Source: Phenylobacterium sp. LH3H17 (GTDB lineage: Bacteria; Pseudomonadota; Alphaproteobacteria; Caulobacterales; Caulobacteraceae). From it: a DNA stretch of 64,000 nucleotides. The number at the start of each line of letters is the position of its first letter. Position 1 is the stretch's first letter. A program made the position numbers and the translations under genes. A model generated the notes under the pieces. The model ran no database searches and was not told the DNA's origin. It saw nothing but the letters and a program-made list of their open reading frames with translations. Positions 52,882-61,558 of the stretch are shown piece by piece. The stretch spans positions 3,849,001 through 3,913,000 of the forward strand of contig NZ_CP101283.1 of assembly GCF_024298925.1 (NCBI RefSeq), in the 5' to 3' direction.

Positions 52882-55800
52882 CTAGAAGCGCTTCTTGACG
52901 GCCACCGAATAGACGCGGCCCAGCGGGTTCCCGCTGCCCGGGTCGTAGTTGTACTGGGTGCCGATCGCGAACGGCGGATCCTCGTCGAACAGGTTCGACA
53001 CGGTGAGGGTCGCCGCGATGTCCCAAGGCAGCTCGGCCCGATAGATCAGGTCATGCTGCCAGTATTCGGCGATCTTGGCCGTCGACTTGACGTTGGCGGC
53101 GATCGCGATTGACGTCGCCTCGTTCTGGGTCGTCGAGGAGACGTGCCGCACCTGCCAGCGCAGGTTATGACCCGACATGTTCCAGTTCACGTAGGCGTTG
53201 GCCCGCAGACGGTTGTAGCCGGTGAACAGCGAGGCGCGGTAGGTGCCCGCTCGCTTCTGGACGCCTGCCGCGTTCGACGGGAAGCCTTCGATCTCGTATG
53301 GCGCCTCGTCATACTTCAGCAGATAGGTGCCGTCGAAGCCGGTCGTGACGTCGCCGCCGAAGACCTCGCCGACATCCAGGTTTGCCTGGAAGTCGAGGCC
53401 CGAGGTCTTCACCTTGCCGCCGTTGATGTAGCTCGTGCGGTACGACAGGATGTTGTTGCGGTTGCAGACGCCGCCGGCGAAGCCGAACCGCGCCTGGACC
53501 GCCGCATAGGCCGCGTCGCCGCAACGGCCGAGGGGCGCCGCGGCGCCGCCCGGGAACATCAGGGCGATGAGGTCGGCGGTGGCCTCCGAGGTGAGCGCGT
53601 CCTCGAAATCGAAGTTCCAGTAGTCGACGGTCGCCTTGAAGGCGCCGAAGTCCACCGCCGCGCCGATGTTGTAGGTCAGCGCGGTTTCCGGCTCGAGGTT
53701 CGGGTTGCCGTAGAGGTCGTTGGCCCGGTAGGTGCCGCTCGCATTGGTCAGGCCACGTGTGAAGTTCGTGGTCGTGATCGTGGCGGCCGGCGCCCGGTAG
53801 GTGGTGCCAACCGAACCGCGGACGGCCAGCCAGTCCATGACCTGCCAGCGGGCCGAGGCCTTCGGATTGAAGGTCTCGCCCTGGCTCTCATAGTACTCGT
53901 AGCGAGCCGCCAGGGTGACTTCGAAGTCGTCGGTCACCGGGATCAGCATTTCGCCGAACACCGAGCTGATCTTCCGGTTCACGTCGTAGGGACGCAGGTT
54001 GGCGTTGAACAGGAAGGGTCCGTTCGCCGTCGTCGGGCAGAACGGCGCGCCGTCGCCGAACGGCGGCGAGTCCACGCAGGGCGTCGCGTTCGCGTCGTAA
54101 GACACTTCCGGATCCTGAATGGTCCGATCATAGCGGAACTGGGCGCCGGCCGCCCAGGCGATGTTCCCGCCGCCCAGTTCGATGCCGGTCTCGCCGTTTA
54201 CCACGAGGTCGGCGACGAACAGCTCCGAGGAGATCTCGTTGTACTGCTTCTCATCCATCCAGGCGACGACCGCAGCGCGGTTGGCGGCCGCGTCGTTGAA
54301 GCCGGGAATGGGGCTCGAAGCCAGGTAGTACGGATTGGGTCCGACCTGGGCCTGGCTCGCGTCGAAGGCGTTGGTGAAGGGGTTGAAGTAGAAACAGCCC
54401 AGAGCGGCGCTGCCGGCGCCGGCGGTGTAGTTCGCCGTCTCGGAAGGCGTGCACTGGTCGGACGCGCCATCGCGGCTGCCGAAGCCCCGCAGCGCGAGCT
54501 GCAGGCGGTTCACCGACACATCTTCCAGATTATAGTTGTAGTCCTGCTTCTGGTAGGTCAGCGCGAAGTCCCAGCCGATCCCGTTCTCGAACTTGCCCTT
54601 GAAGCCGCCCGACACCCGGAAGGTGTCGACCTTGTAGCTGTAGTGGGCATGCTCATCTTCGGTATAGGGGCTGCCGGCGAAGCCGATCGGACGCCAGGCG
54701 GTCTGGCTGGCCGCGACACCATTGGTCGCGGCGTTGGCGATCTGGCTCTGCGCAAGGGCAAGGCCGGTGGCGCAGCTGGCGGCGTCGACGCCGTAGGGCA
54801 GCGCCGCTCCCGTGCAATTGGCTCCGGAGATCTGGCTGATCAGGGCCTGCAGGCCGGGGTTGGTGTTGGGGATGTAGAAGCGCGACTGTTCAGCTGTGCC
54901 GGTCGCGGGGATCGGCGACGTTCCGCCGCCGGGCGAGGCGCCCGAGGGGTTGATGGGGGTTGGAAACTGGTTCGGCCCCGTGATCGCCCAGCTCTGCATG
55001 GGCGTTTCATGCATGGCGTAAAGGACTTCGACATTGGCCGTGATGTTGTCGGTGACGTCGAAGTTGAATTTTCCGTAGGCCTGATAGTGATGCTCGTCCT
55101 CGACCAGGTTGTCGTGAGACGTGTACTGGAAGTTGCATGAGGTCGGGCTGACGATAGCCGAGCCCAGGATGTAGGGCGCGCCGCCATTGGCCGCGCAGCC
55201 GATATCGGGCAGGGAGCCGGTGAAGCTGCCCGCGACGGCGTTGGCCGCGCTCGTGGCCGTATTGTACTGGCCGGGGTTGCCGGTGCCGGCCCAGCCGCCC
55301 AGCGGATTCTCCAGATAGCCGTTCGGACCGGTGCGGATGGCCCAATCGCGTTCGAAGATCGGCATTTCCGATCGGCGGCGATAGCCGAGGCTGATCAGGG
55401 CGTCGGCCCGGTCCCACTTCTTGCCCCAGGCGATGGAGCCTTCGTAGTCCCCGTCAGAGCCGCTGATGGCCTGGTACTGAGCCGAGAGTTCCAGCCCGTC
55501 GAGGTCGGTGCGGGTGATGAAATTGACCACCCCGCCGATGGCGTCGGACCCGTAGGTGGCCGCAGCCCCGTCCTTCAGGACCTCGACCCGGCCGATCGCG
55601 GCGTCGGGCAGCAGGTTGATGTCGACCGAGTTCAGGCCCTGGGGCGACACAGGCACCCGGCGGCCGTTGAACAGGACCAGGGTCCGCGCCCCGGTCACGG
55701 CGGAGTTGAGGCTGCGCAGGTTGATGGTGGCCGCGCCCGAGCCGGAGCCGAAGCGGTTGTTCTCGCCGATCACCGCGCCCGAGGACGGGATGGTCTTGAT

Positions 55801-56019
55801 GAACTGGACCATGGTCGGAGAGCCGCGCTGCTCCAGTTCCTTGGCCCCGATGACATCGACCGGGAGGGCCGCATCTTCCGGCGTGCCGGCGATGAAGGAC
55901 CCGGTGACAATCACCTCCTCCACCGTACTCGCATCCTGGGCTGCCGCGGCGCCGGACACACCAAGCGCCAAGGCGACGGCCAAAATTGAACCGCCGCAGA
56001 AATACCTGCTTTTCAACAT
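52882..56019 (-). CDS. TonB-dependent receptor, paralog 1
   Basis: The product has 1045 residues. A signal peptide ends GAAAAQ, then STVEEVIVTGSFIAGTPEDA (TonB box region), a plug with LRSLNSAVTGARTLVLFNGRRVP and LKDGAAATYGSDAIGGVVNFITR, and a large barrel ending VAVKKRF. It shares its first 60 residues almost exactly with the 970-residue receptor immediately upstream, so the pair arose by tandem duplication. Receptors of this type in Caulobacteraceae import oligosaccharides or other large nutrients. The barrel has Cys pairs absent from smaller receptors (for example CAANGG/CNFQY), suggesting disulfide-stabilised loops. Confidence 0.92.
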   Translation of the reverse strand: MLKSRYFCGGSILAVALALGVSGAAAAQDASTVEEVIVTGSFIAGTPEDAALPVDVIGAKELEQRGSPTMVQFIKTIPSSGAVIGENNRFGSGSGAATINLRSLNSAVTGARTLVLFNGRRVPVSPQGLNSVDINLLPDAAIGRVEVLKDGAAATYGSDAIGGVVNFITRTDLDGLELSAQYQAISGSDGDYEGSIAWGKKWDRADALISLGYRRRSEMPIFERDWAIRTGPNGYLENPLGGWAGTGNPGQYNTATSAANAVAGSFTGSLPDIGCAANGGAPYILGSAIVSPTSCNFQYTSHDNLVEDEHHYQAYGKFNFDVTDNITANVEVLYAMHETPMQSWAITGPNQFPTPINPSGASPGGGTSPIPATGTAEQSRFYIPNTNPGLQALISQISGANCTGAALPYGVDAASCATGLALAQSQIANAATNGVAASQTAWRPIGFAGSPYTEDEHAHYSYKVDTFRVSGGFKGKFENGIGWDFALTYQKQDYNYNLEDVSVNRLQLALRGFGSRDGASDQCTPSETANYTAGAGSAALGCFYFNPFTNAFDASQAQVGPNPYYLASSPIPGFNDAAANRAAVVAWMDEKQYNEISSELFVADLVVNGETGIELGGGNIAWAAGAQFRYDRTIQDPEVSYDANATPCVDSPPFGDGAPFCPTTANGPFLFNANLRPYDVNRKISSVFGEMLIPVTDDFEVTLAARYEYYESQGETFNPKASARWQVMDWLAVRGSVGTTYRAPAATITTTNFTRGLTNASGTYRANDLYGNPNLEPETALTYNIGAAVDFGAFKATVDYWNFDFEDALTSEATADLIALMFPGGAAAPLGRCGDAAYAAVQARFGFAGGVCNRNNILSYRTSYINGGKVKTSGLDFQANLDVGEVFGGDVTTGFDGTYLLKYDEAPYEIEGFPSNAAGVQKRAGTYRASLFTGYNRLRANAYVNWNMSGHNLRWQVRHVSSTTQNEATSIAIAANVKSTAKIAEYWQHDLIYRAELPWDIAATLTVSNLFDEDPPFAIGTQYNYDPGSGNPLGRVYSVAVKKRF

Positions 56020-56388
56020 CTAGGTTTCCTTTCCCCCTCGAACCCGCGCCCCGATTGAAATGTGAGCGCTTATGGATGTCCGAGTATGGGGATCATCCGT
56101 GGAGACGCAGTTACGCGCCAGGGCTTGTTTCAATCGTTTCAAACACGAAACAACCGAGTCAAACTGACGTAACGTCGATATCTCAGTGGCAGCGCCATAC
56201 CCGAAAGTCGAGAAAAGATACGGCAAATATCTCATCTTGCTAATACACTGTTTATATTATCATAAATAGCTCGCAAAGTCCGGCCGAGCCCTGTCCGTAT
56301 CATCCCCATTTTTCGAATTATAGTTTCCCTGCGTCGCCGGCCTGTTCTGGTGCGCGTGAGCAGGGTGTGGCGCCGAGGCCGCGCCTCG
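56020..56388. other. AT-rich upstream region of TonB receptor paralog 1, with operator-like sequences
   Basis: This gap is much richer in A+T than its surroundings, especially 56120-56280. TGTGAGCGCTTATG (56061-56074) resembles half-symmetric LacI-family operators centred on AGCGCT. TTGTTTC (56125-56131) and GAAACAA (56147-56153) form a perfect inverted repeat with a 15-base spacer. No ORF with a credible start was found. Control by a LacI-type sugar-responsive repressor is a reasonable guess. Confidence 0.45.
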
Positions 56389-56425
56389 AAAAAAAGGGCG
56401 CCGCTAGGTAAACCCAGCGACGCCC
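56389..56425 (-). terminator. Terminator after TonB receptor paralog 2
   Basis: On the minus strand the stem GGGCGTCGCT / AGCGGCGCCC (with minor mismatches) is followed by seven T residues (56389-56395). It lies 38 bp after the receptor stop, so the two tandem receptor genes are probably separate transcripts. Confidence 0.82.
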
Positions 56426-56463
56426 ATCAGGCTTGGATCCGCCCTTTCAGGCGGGCGGTATGC

Positions 56464-59376
56464 TTAGAATTTCTTGCGGACACCCACCTTGAAGGTCCGA
56501 CCGTAGGGGTTGCCGATGAAGGGATCGTAGGTGACCTCCAGTCGGGCCGCCGAGGGATCGCGGTCGAACAGGTTGAACACCGAGGCCGTGACCGTGGTGT
56601 CCCAGGGCAGCTGCAGGCGGTAGTTCAGGTCGACGGTGTAGAAGTCCTTGACCTTCATGCCGATCGTAATGAGCTGCAGCGCACCCGTGCTGTTCTGCAC
56701 CGAGATCGGCGCACGGTTGTCGACGGCTCCGTCCACATAGGTCAGGTCCGCCCGGAGGTTGTGCGCGCCCATGCCGTATTCGGCGTAGGCGTTGCCCCGG
56801 AAGCGGGAGACCGTGCCCGGGAAACGATCGTAGTTGGTGTAGCCGAGGGCCTCGTAAGCCTTGCTGACCAGGGCGCCGCCGACGCTGAATTCGGCGACGT
56901 CATACTTCAGAAGGTGGCTCACCGACACGCCCGTGGCGAAGTTACCGCCCCAGACATCGTCATTGCGGTAGTCGATGCTGACGTCGATGCCGGCGATCTT
57001 CATCTCCGGGCCGTTCACGGTGTCGGACTTCACGCGTTGGATGTCGTTGCCGATCGTCACGCCCTGAACGCAGGCGTTGTTGTTGTTGAAGGTGATCAGC
57101 GACCGCAGCGCGCTGCCGCAGTTGACGAACTGGGTCCCGTTCCCGACGCCGCCGACGGCGGTGGCCACGATCTGGGCCGGCACCGTGGTGATCTGTTCTT
57201 CGATCTTGAAGTTCCAATAGTCGACGATGACGCGGAAATCATAGGCCTCGAAGATGCCGCCGATATTGAACGTCGTCGCCTTTTCCGGGCCGATCGATGG
57301 GTTGCCGGCGAAATCCACCGACTTGAAGTTATTGCCCGCCGCCAGGATGGCCGAGAGGCCGGTCACGCTGTTGGACGAACGGTTGGCCGGGGTGGGTCCG
57401 CGGAAGGTGGTGCCGACGGAGCCGCGCAGGGCGAAGGCCGGGGTAAGCTGCCATTTGACCGCCAGCTTGGGATTGGTCGTCGAGCCCGTCTCGCCGCCGT
57501 AGTCCTCGAAGCGGATCGCGAGCTGGGCGTTGAGGCTGTCGGTGATCGGCAGGTTGGATTCGGCGAACAGGGCGTAGACGGAGTCCTCGAGCTGCTGCGG
57601 CGTGCTTTGGCCCAGGAAGATGTACGGTCCCGTGGGGAACGAGCAGACCGTCGAGCCGATCGTCGGGCACGGGGTGATGCGCGCGTCTTGCAGCGGGCTC
57701 TTCAGGCTCGACCGGAATTCGGTCCGGCGATACTGCGCGCCGGCCGCCCAACCGATCTGGCCGCCAGACAGTTCCCAGGGAAGCTCGCCGTTGACCACGG
57801 CGTCGACCACCAGAAGGCTCTGCGTCTGCTCGGTGGAGGGGAAATCCCACATCCAGCGGATCAGGTCGGGCTTGTTGGCGTTGGCCGAGACATAGCCCGG
57901 ATTGGTCAGCCCCAGGACCGGGTTGCCGGGATAGGCGTTGGAGAACGGGTTGAAATACTGGCAACCGTTGGCGCCCGGCGTGGTCCCGGTGCAGCCAGGC
58001 CCGCCGAGACCGTTGAGGGCCTTTTGCAGGCGCTCGATGATGACGTCGGGGGTGCCCTGGATGTTACGGGTCTCGGAGTAGGTCACCGCGGTGTCCCAGC
58101 CGATGCCCGTGTCGCCGAACTTGCCGCTCAGGTCCGCCGACACGCGATAGACGTCGTAGTTCCGGAAGCCGACCTGGCCGCCGTTGTCGAAGATCGGGTT
58201 GCCGCCGGCGCCCATGGGACGGAACAGGGTGAGCGAGATATTGTTGGTCGCCGCGATCTGGCCGGCCGAGAGGCCGGCTTGCTGCAAGGCCGTGATCGCG
58301 CCCGGATTGGTCGTCGGGGTGGTGAACACGCCCACGCTGCCGGGACCGTTCGGGCCCTGGATCGGCGGGAAGGCCGGCGAGAAGCGCATATGGGGCAGGT
58401 CGGTCTTCGAATACATGGCCTCGACGTGGAGGCGCAGGTCATCCGTGAAGTCGACGTTCGCCTCGGCATAGAGCTGATAGCGGTTCTCGTCCTCGATCAG
58501 ATTGTCGAACGGGATGTAGGTGAAGTAGCAGGCCGGGGTGGCGCCGCTGAAGCCCGCGAAACCGCCGACCGCGGTGCAGTTGGCGTCGCGCTGGACGCCG
58601 GCGGTGGGCGTCAGGCCATTGCGCGGCAGGAAGGACGGCGGTTGGCCCAGCACGGACCAGCCGGATGGGTTCGTCGTGTAGGGCTGGTAGGCCCAGTCAC
58701 GATCGAGGGTCGTCAGTTGCGAGCGGTGCTGATAGCCGGCCGAGATCAGGATGTTACCGATGTCGCCCGCCCAGCCGTAGACGGCGCTGGCGCTGTAGTC
58801 GCCATCCGAGCCGTCGACGTAGCGGTAGTCCGCCGCGAGCTCGAGCCCGCTGAAGTTCTTGCGCGTGATGAAGTTGACCACGCCGGCGATGGCGTCGGAT
58901 CCGTAGGTCGCCGCGGCGCCGTCCTTAAGGATTTCGACCCGGCCGACCGCGGCGGAGGGGATGAGGTTGGTATCGACGCCGCCGCTGCCCGCGCCCGCCG
59001 AGGGCACGGTGCGCCGCCCGTTGAACAGCACCAGGGTCCGCAGGCTGCCGAGGCCGCGAAGGTTGATCGTGCCGGCGCCGACCTGGCCCTGGGCCGCGGT
59101 CGAGAACTGATTGGAGTCGCCCAGGACCGGGCCTGAGACCGGCAGGGACTTGATCAGGTCGATCGTGGTGGGCGAGCCGCGCTTCTGAAGCTCATCCTGG
59201 CCGATCACATCGACCGGCAGCGCCGCGTCCTCGGGGGTGCCGGCGATATACGACCCGGTGACCACGACTTCTTCGACGGTGCTGGATTGTTCTTGGGCGG
59301 CGGCCTGGCCCGATAGGCCCATCGCCAGTGCGACAGCCAATACGGAGCCGCCGCAGAGATACCTGCTCTTCAACAT
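56464..59376 (-). CDS. TonB-dependent receptor, paralog 2
   Basis: The product has 970 residues. Signal peptide to GQAAAQ, then STVEEVVVTGSYIAGTPEDA, plug segments LRGLGSLRTLVLFNGRRTVP and LKDGAAATYGSDAIAGVVNFITR, and a barrel ending KVGVRKKF. The N-terminus and plug are nearly those of the downstream 1045-residue receptor while the barrel loops differ, so the copies probably take different ligands. The gene is preceded by about 290 bp without another gene, then a tRNA gene. Confidence 0.92.
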   Translation of the reverse strand: MLKSRYLCGGSVLAVALAMGLSGQAAAQEQSSTVEEVVVTGSYIAGTPEDAALPVDVIGQDELQKRGSPTTIDLIKSLPVSGPVLGDSNQFSTAAQGQVGAGTINLRGLGSLRTLVLFNGRRTVPSAGAGSGGVDTNLIPSAAVGRVEILKDGAAATYGSDAIAGVVNFITRKNFSGLELAADYRYVDGSDGDYSASAVYGWAGDIGNILISAGYQHRSQLTTLDRDWAYQPYTTNPSGWSVLGQPPSFLPRNGLTPTAGVQRDANCTAVGGFAGFSGATPACYFTYIPFDNLIEDENRYQLYAEANVDFTDDLRLHVEAMYSKTDLPHMRFSPAFPPIQGPNGPGSVGVFTTPTTNPGAITALQQAGLSAGQIAATNNISLTLFRPMGAGGNPIFDNGGQVGFRNYDVYRVSADLSGKFGDTGIGWDTAVTYSETRNIQGTPDVIIERLQKALNGLGGPGCTGTTPGANGCQYFNPFSNAYPGNPVLGLTNPGYVSANANKPDLIRWMWDFPSTEQTQSLLVVDAVVNGELPWELSGGQIGWAAGAQYRRTEFRSSLKSPLQDARITPCPTIGSTVCSFPTGPYIFLGQSTPQQLEDSVYALFAESNLPITDSLNAQLAIRFEDYGGETGSTTNPKLAVKWQLTPAFALRGSVGTTFRGPTPANRSSNSVTGLSAILAAGNNFKSVDFAGNPSIGPEKATTFNIGGIFEAYDFRVIVDYWNFKIEEQITTVPAQIVATAVGGVGNGTQFVNCGSALRSLITFNNNNACVQGVTIGNDIQRVKSDTVNGPEMKIAGIDVSIDYRNDDVWGGNFATGVSVSHLLKYDVAEFSVGGALVSKAYEALGYTNYDRFPGTVSRFRGNAYAEYGMGAHNLRADLTYVDGAVDNRAPISVQNSTGALQLITIGMKVKDFYTVDLNYRLQLPWDTTVTASVFNLFDRDPSAARLEVTYDPFIGNPYGRTFKVGVRKKF

Positions 59377-59664
59377 CTTCTTCCTCCCCCTCGCCGGACG
59401 CCGGTTTCGATCTGACGCGATGGTCGTCCGTGGGTGGAAAGATCAAACGCCTGTTTGGCGCGGCGGCGCTAGGCCATTTCTTGCGGCGGAGAAACAATCA
59501 GTCGAACTGCGTTCAACGCGCAACACCGTTACGGGAAAGGCGTTTTTGACGGCGACGATGAAAAGGCGACGTTAGCCGCGACAATCCGCCCCCCGTTGGA
59601 ATGGTGGCGGCCACGACGCCTCGACCCTGGGTTGGCCAGGGGACGTCGGACTGTCGGAAAGGGA

Positions 59665-59739
59665 TGGTGGACGTGACAGGGATTGAACCTGTGACCCCCT
59701 CGATGTCAACGAGGTGCTCTCCCGCTGAGCTACACGTCC
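59665..59739 (-). tRNA. tRNA-Val(GAC)
   Basis: The minus strand from 59739 folds as a standard cloverleaf: acceptor GGACGTG / CACGTCC, D stem GCTC/GAGC, anticodon arm CCTCG-TTGACAT-CGAGG with anticodon GAC, T arm ACAGG-TTCAATC-CCTGT, discriminator A and an encoded CCA. The structural part is 72 nt plus CCA. Confidence 0.96.
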
Positions 59740-59821
59740 GACCGGCCGGCCTCCCCTTAAGGGAGTGGGAGGCGGCGGTATAACGGCGCCGGGCACGCCG
59801 TGCAAGCGCCGCTGAAGACGA

Positions 59822-60181
59822 TCAGGCCGCCGCCATCATCCGCTCCACCTCGGAGACGATCTCGCGCAGGTGGATCGGCTTGGACAGCACCTTGGCCCCG
59901 GGCGGGGCCGCGTCGCCGGCGGCGAGCGCCACGGCGGCGAAGCCGGTGATGAACATGATGCGCAGCCCCGGATGGCGCGCGGCGGCCAGCCGGGCCACCT
60001 CGATGCCATCCATGCCGGGCATGACGATGTCGGTGAGCAGCAAGTCCCAGTCCTGGTCGAGCACGGCGGCGGCCTCGTCGCCGTCGGCGCAGGCGGTCAC
60101 CTCATAGCCAGCCCGCTCCAGGGCGCGGGACAGGAACCCGCGCAGGGAGTCGTCGTCTTCGGCGAGCAGGATCCGAGGCAT
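59822..60181 (-). CDS. cpdR: CpdR-like single-domain response regulator
   Basis: The product has 119 residues and consists only of a receiver domain: acidic pocket AEDDD (residues 7-11), phospho-acceptor Asp51 in LLLTDIVMPGMDG, conserved Thr/Lys in FITGF and VLSKPIH. Size and sequence match Caulobacter CpdR, which in its unphosphorylated state acts as a ClpXP adaptor and drives cell-cycle-controlled proteolysis of PdeA, CtrA-pathway factors and others; phosphorylation by CckA-ChpT switches it off. The start at 60181 follows GGAGC; the longer frame overlaps the divergent gene. Confidence 0.9.
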   Translation of the reverse strand: MPRILLAEDDDSLRGFLSRALERAGYEVTACADGDEAAAVLDQDWDLLLTDIVMPGMDGIEVARLAAARHPGLRIMFITGFAAVALAAGDAAPPGAKVLSKPIHLREIVSEVERMMAAA

Positions 60182-60307
60182 GTGTGCTCCGAGGGGAATG
60201 TCTGCAAAGACCGATCCTAGGCGCCCAGGTGTAAATCCGCGATGAACCGCTCGCTCGTGGCGCCCCGGCGTTTGACCGCCGCGCAGACGCACCGTCATAT
60301 GATTGCG

Positions 60308-61204
60308 ATGACCGCCTGGGAATCCATCGCCGCAAACCGCGCCGCGCCGAAGGTCCCGCCGTTCGAGGTGCGGCGCGCGGCCGCCGTGGGAGAGCCTGCG
60401 CCGACCCCCCTGGTCTTCGCCTCCCCGCATTCGGGCCGGCTCTATCCGGAAGACATGATGGCCGCCGCGGCCCTGGACGCCATCGCCATCCGCCGCTCGG
60501 AAGACGCCTATGTCGATGAACTGGTGGGCGCGGGGCCGGTGCTGGGCGCGTCAATGATCTGCGCCAACCTGGCGCGGGCCTATATCGACGTGAACCGCGA
60601 GGCCTTCGAACTCGACCAGGCCATGTTCGCCGACGAACTGCCCGACTTCGCCCGCGCCCGCACGGCCAGGGTGGCGGCGGGGCTGGGCGCGATCGCCCGC
60701 GTGGTGTCGGAGGGCCAGGAGATCTATGCCCGCAAGCTGACCTTCGCCGAGGCCCGCGCCCGCATCGAGACGGCGCACGCCCCATACCACGCCGCCTTGG
60801 CCCGCCTGATCGGCGAGGCCCACTCGGCCCACGGCTACGCGATTCTGATCGACTGGCATTCCATGCCGGCCGCCGCGGCGCGGGTCGGCGGCGCGCCGTG
60901 CGACATCGTTCTGGGAGACCGGTTCGGCGCGGCCTGCGCCGGGCTGGTCACGCAGCGGGTGGAAAAGGAGTTGGAGGGAATGGGCTACCGGGTGGCTCGC
61001 AACGCCCCCTATGCCGGCGGCTACACCACCGAGCACTATGGGCGCCCGGGCCGCCGCACCCACGCCCTGCAGATCGAGATCAATCGCGGGCTCTATCTGG
61101 ACGAGGCGAACCTGGAGCCCACCGAGGGATTTACCCGCCTTCAGGCCGACCTGGAGGCCCTGACCCGGACCCTGGCCGCCGCCGACTGGTCCGGGCTCAA
61201 ATAG
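60308..61204 (+). CDS. N-formylglutamate amidohydrolase
   Basis: The product has about 298 residues from the ATG at 60308 (MTAWESIAANRAAPK); ATGs at 60299 and 60242 are in frame, and the ribosome-binding signal does not decide. The FGase fold shows PLVFASPHSGRLYPEDM, RRSEDAYVDELV, YIDVNREAFELD, a metal-binding ILIDWHSMP and LQIEINRGLYLDE. It hydrolyses N-formyl-L-glutamate (last step of one histidine degradation route) or a similar N-formyl compound. No other hut gene is near. It is divergent from cpdR with a short shared promoter region. Confidence 0.88.
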   Translation: MTAWESIAANRAAPKVPPFEVRRAAAVGEPAPTPLVFASPHSGRLYPEDMMAAAALDAIAIRRSEDAYVDELVGAGPVLGASMICANLARAYIDVNREAFELDQAMFADELPDFARARTARVAAGLGAIARVVSEGQEIYARKLTFAEARARIETAHAPYHAALARLIGEAHSAHGYAILIDWHSMPAAAARVGGAPCDIVLGDRFGAACAGLVTQRVEKELEGMGYRVARNAPYAGGYTTEHYGRPGRRTHALQIEINRGLYLDEANLEPTEGFTRLQADLEALTRTLAAADWSGLK

Positions 61205-61221
61205 CGTTCCGCCCTCAGGCC

Positions 61222-61249
61222 AAAAAAAAGCCGGACCCGAGGGCCCGGC
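61222..61249 (-). terminator. Rho-independent terminator of the predicted small RNA
   Basis: A 9-bp stem with one G-T pair and a 3-base loop is followed on the minus strand by eight T (61222-61229). It is oriented against both flanking genes, so it does not end the amidohydrolase transcript. Confidence 0.85.
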
Positions 61250-61306
61250 AGTTCATTAGGGAGGAAACGCCCAGGAAGGGCAGAGGCGTCAGCGACGCCT
61301 CACAGT
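61222..61306 (-). ncRNA. Predicted small RNA with C-rich single strand and terminator
   Basis: On the minus strand a promoter-like TTGTTG (61335-61340), 17 bp, TATATG (61312-61317) precedes a stretch with hairpin GAGGCGTC-GCT-GACGCCTC, a small GCCC/GGGC hairpin, an unpaired TTTCCTCCCTAATGAA (anti-Shine-Dalgarno CCTCC) and a 9-bp terminator stem GCCGGGCCC-TCG-GGGTCCGGC followed by eight T. No coding frame uses this terminator. The design resembles the alphaproteobacterial suhB/MmgR class, from memory. The start is estimated. Confidence 0.5.
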
Positions 61307-61558
61307 TCGAACATATACAGTGCGACGCACAAAACAACAACTGAAAATGTGTTTTGGCCATCACATTTCCTGATAGCCCTGAAAAAAACCGTTACAAAAC
61401 AGTAAGGTTATAATTCATCTGCTGATGAAGAAATTTGTTGCGGCGCACAATAGCTGTACAATGCCGATGTGCGGCGCCGCGAGAAGGCGCTGGCTTAATG
61501 GTCCGGCCTCGCCTACAAGCGCCCGCTTCTCCAGATAGGGCCCTCCCCGGGCAATTCA
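61250..61558. other. Intergenic region upstream of typA
   Basis: Apart from the predicted small RNA and its promoter (to 61340), this region is AT-rich between about 61335 and 61450 and holds GGTTATAATT at 61407-61416, a possible -10-like element for typA on the plus strand. No ORF or repeat was identified. The typA start has no strong Shine-Dalgarno sequence (CCTCCCCGGGCAATTCA precedes it). Confidence 0.4.

Noticed and set aside
56350-59136. A 928-codon open frame on the plus strand
   Set aside because: Antisense shadow of TonB receptor paralog 2; composition is typical of reverse-frame artefacts.
60242-60307. Longer N-terminus of the amidohydrolase
   Set aside because: The added 22 residues are Arg/His-rich and lie in the divergent promoter region with cpdR; the start remains uncertain but the shorter form is preferred.
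61222-61249. Terminator of the N-formylglutamate amidohydrolase gene
   Set aside because: The T-run is on the minus strand only; on the plus strand the stem is followed by AGTTCATTAG, which does not support termination.
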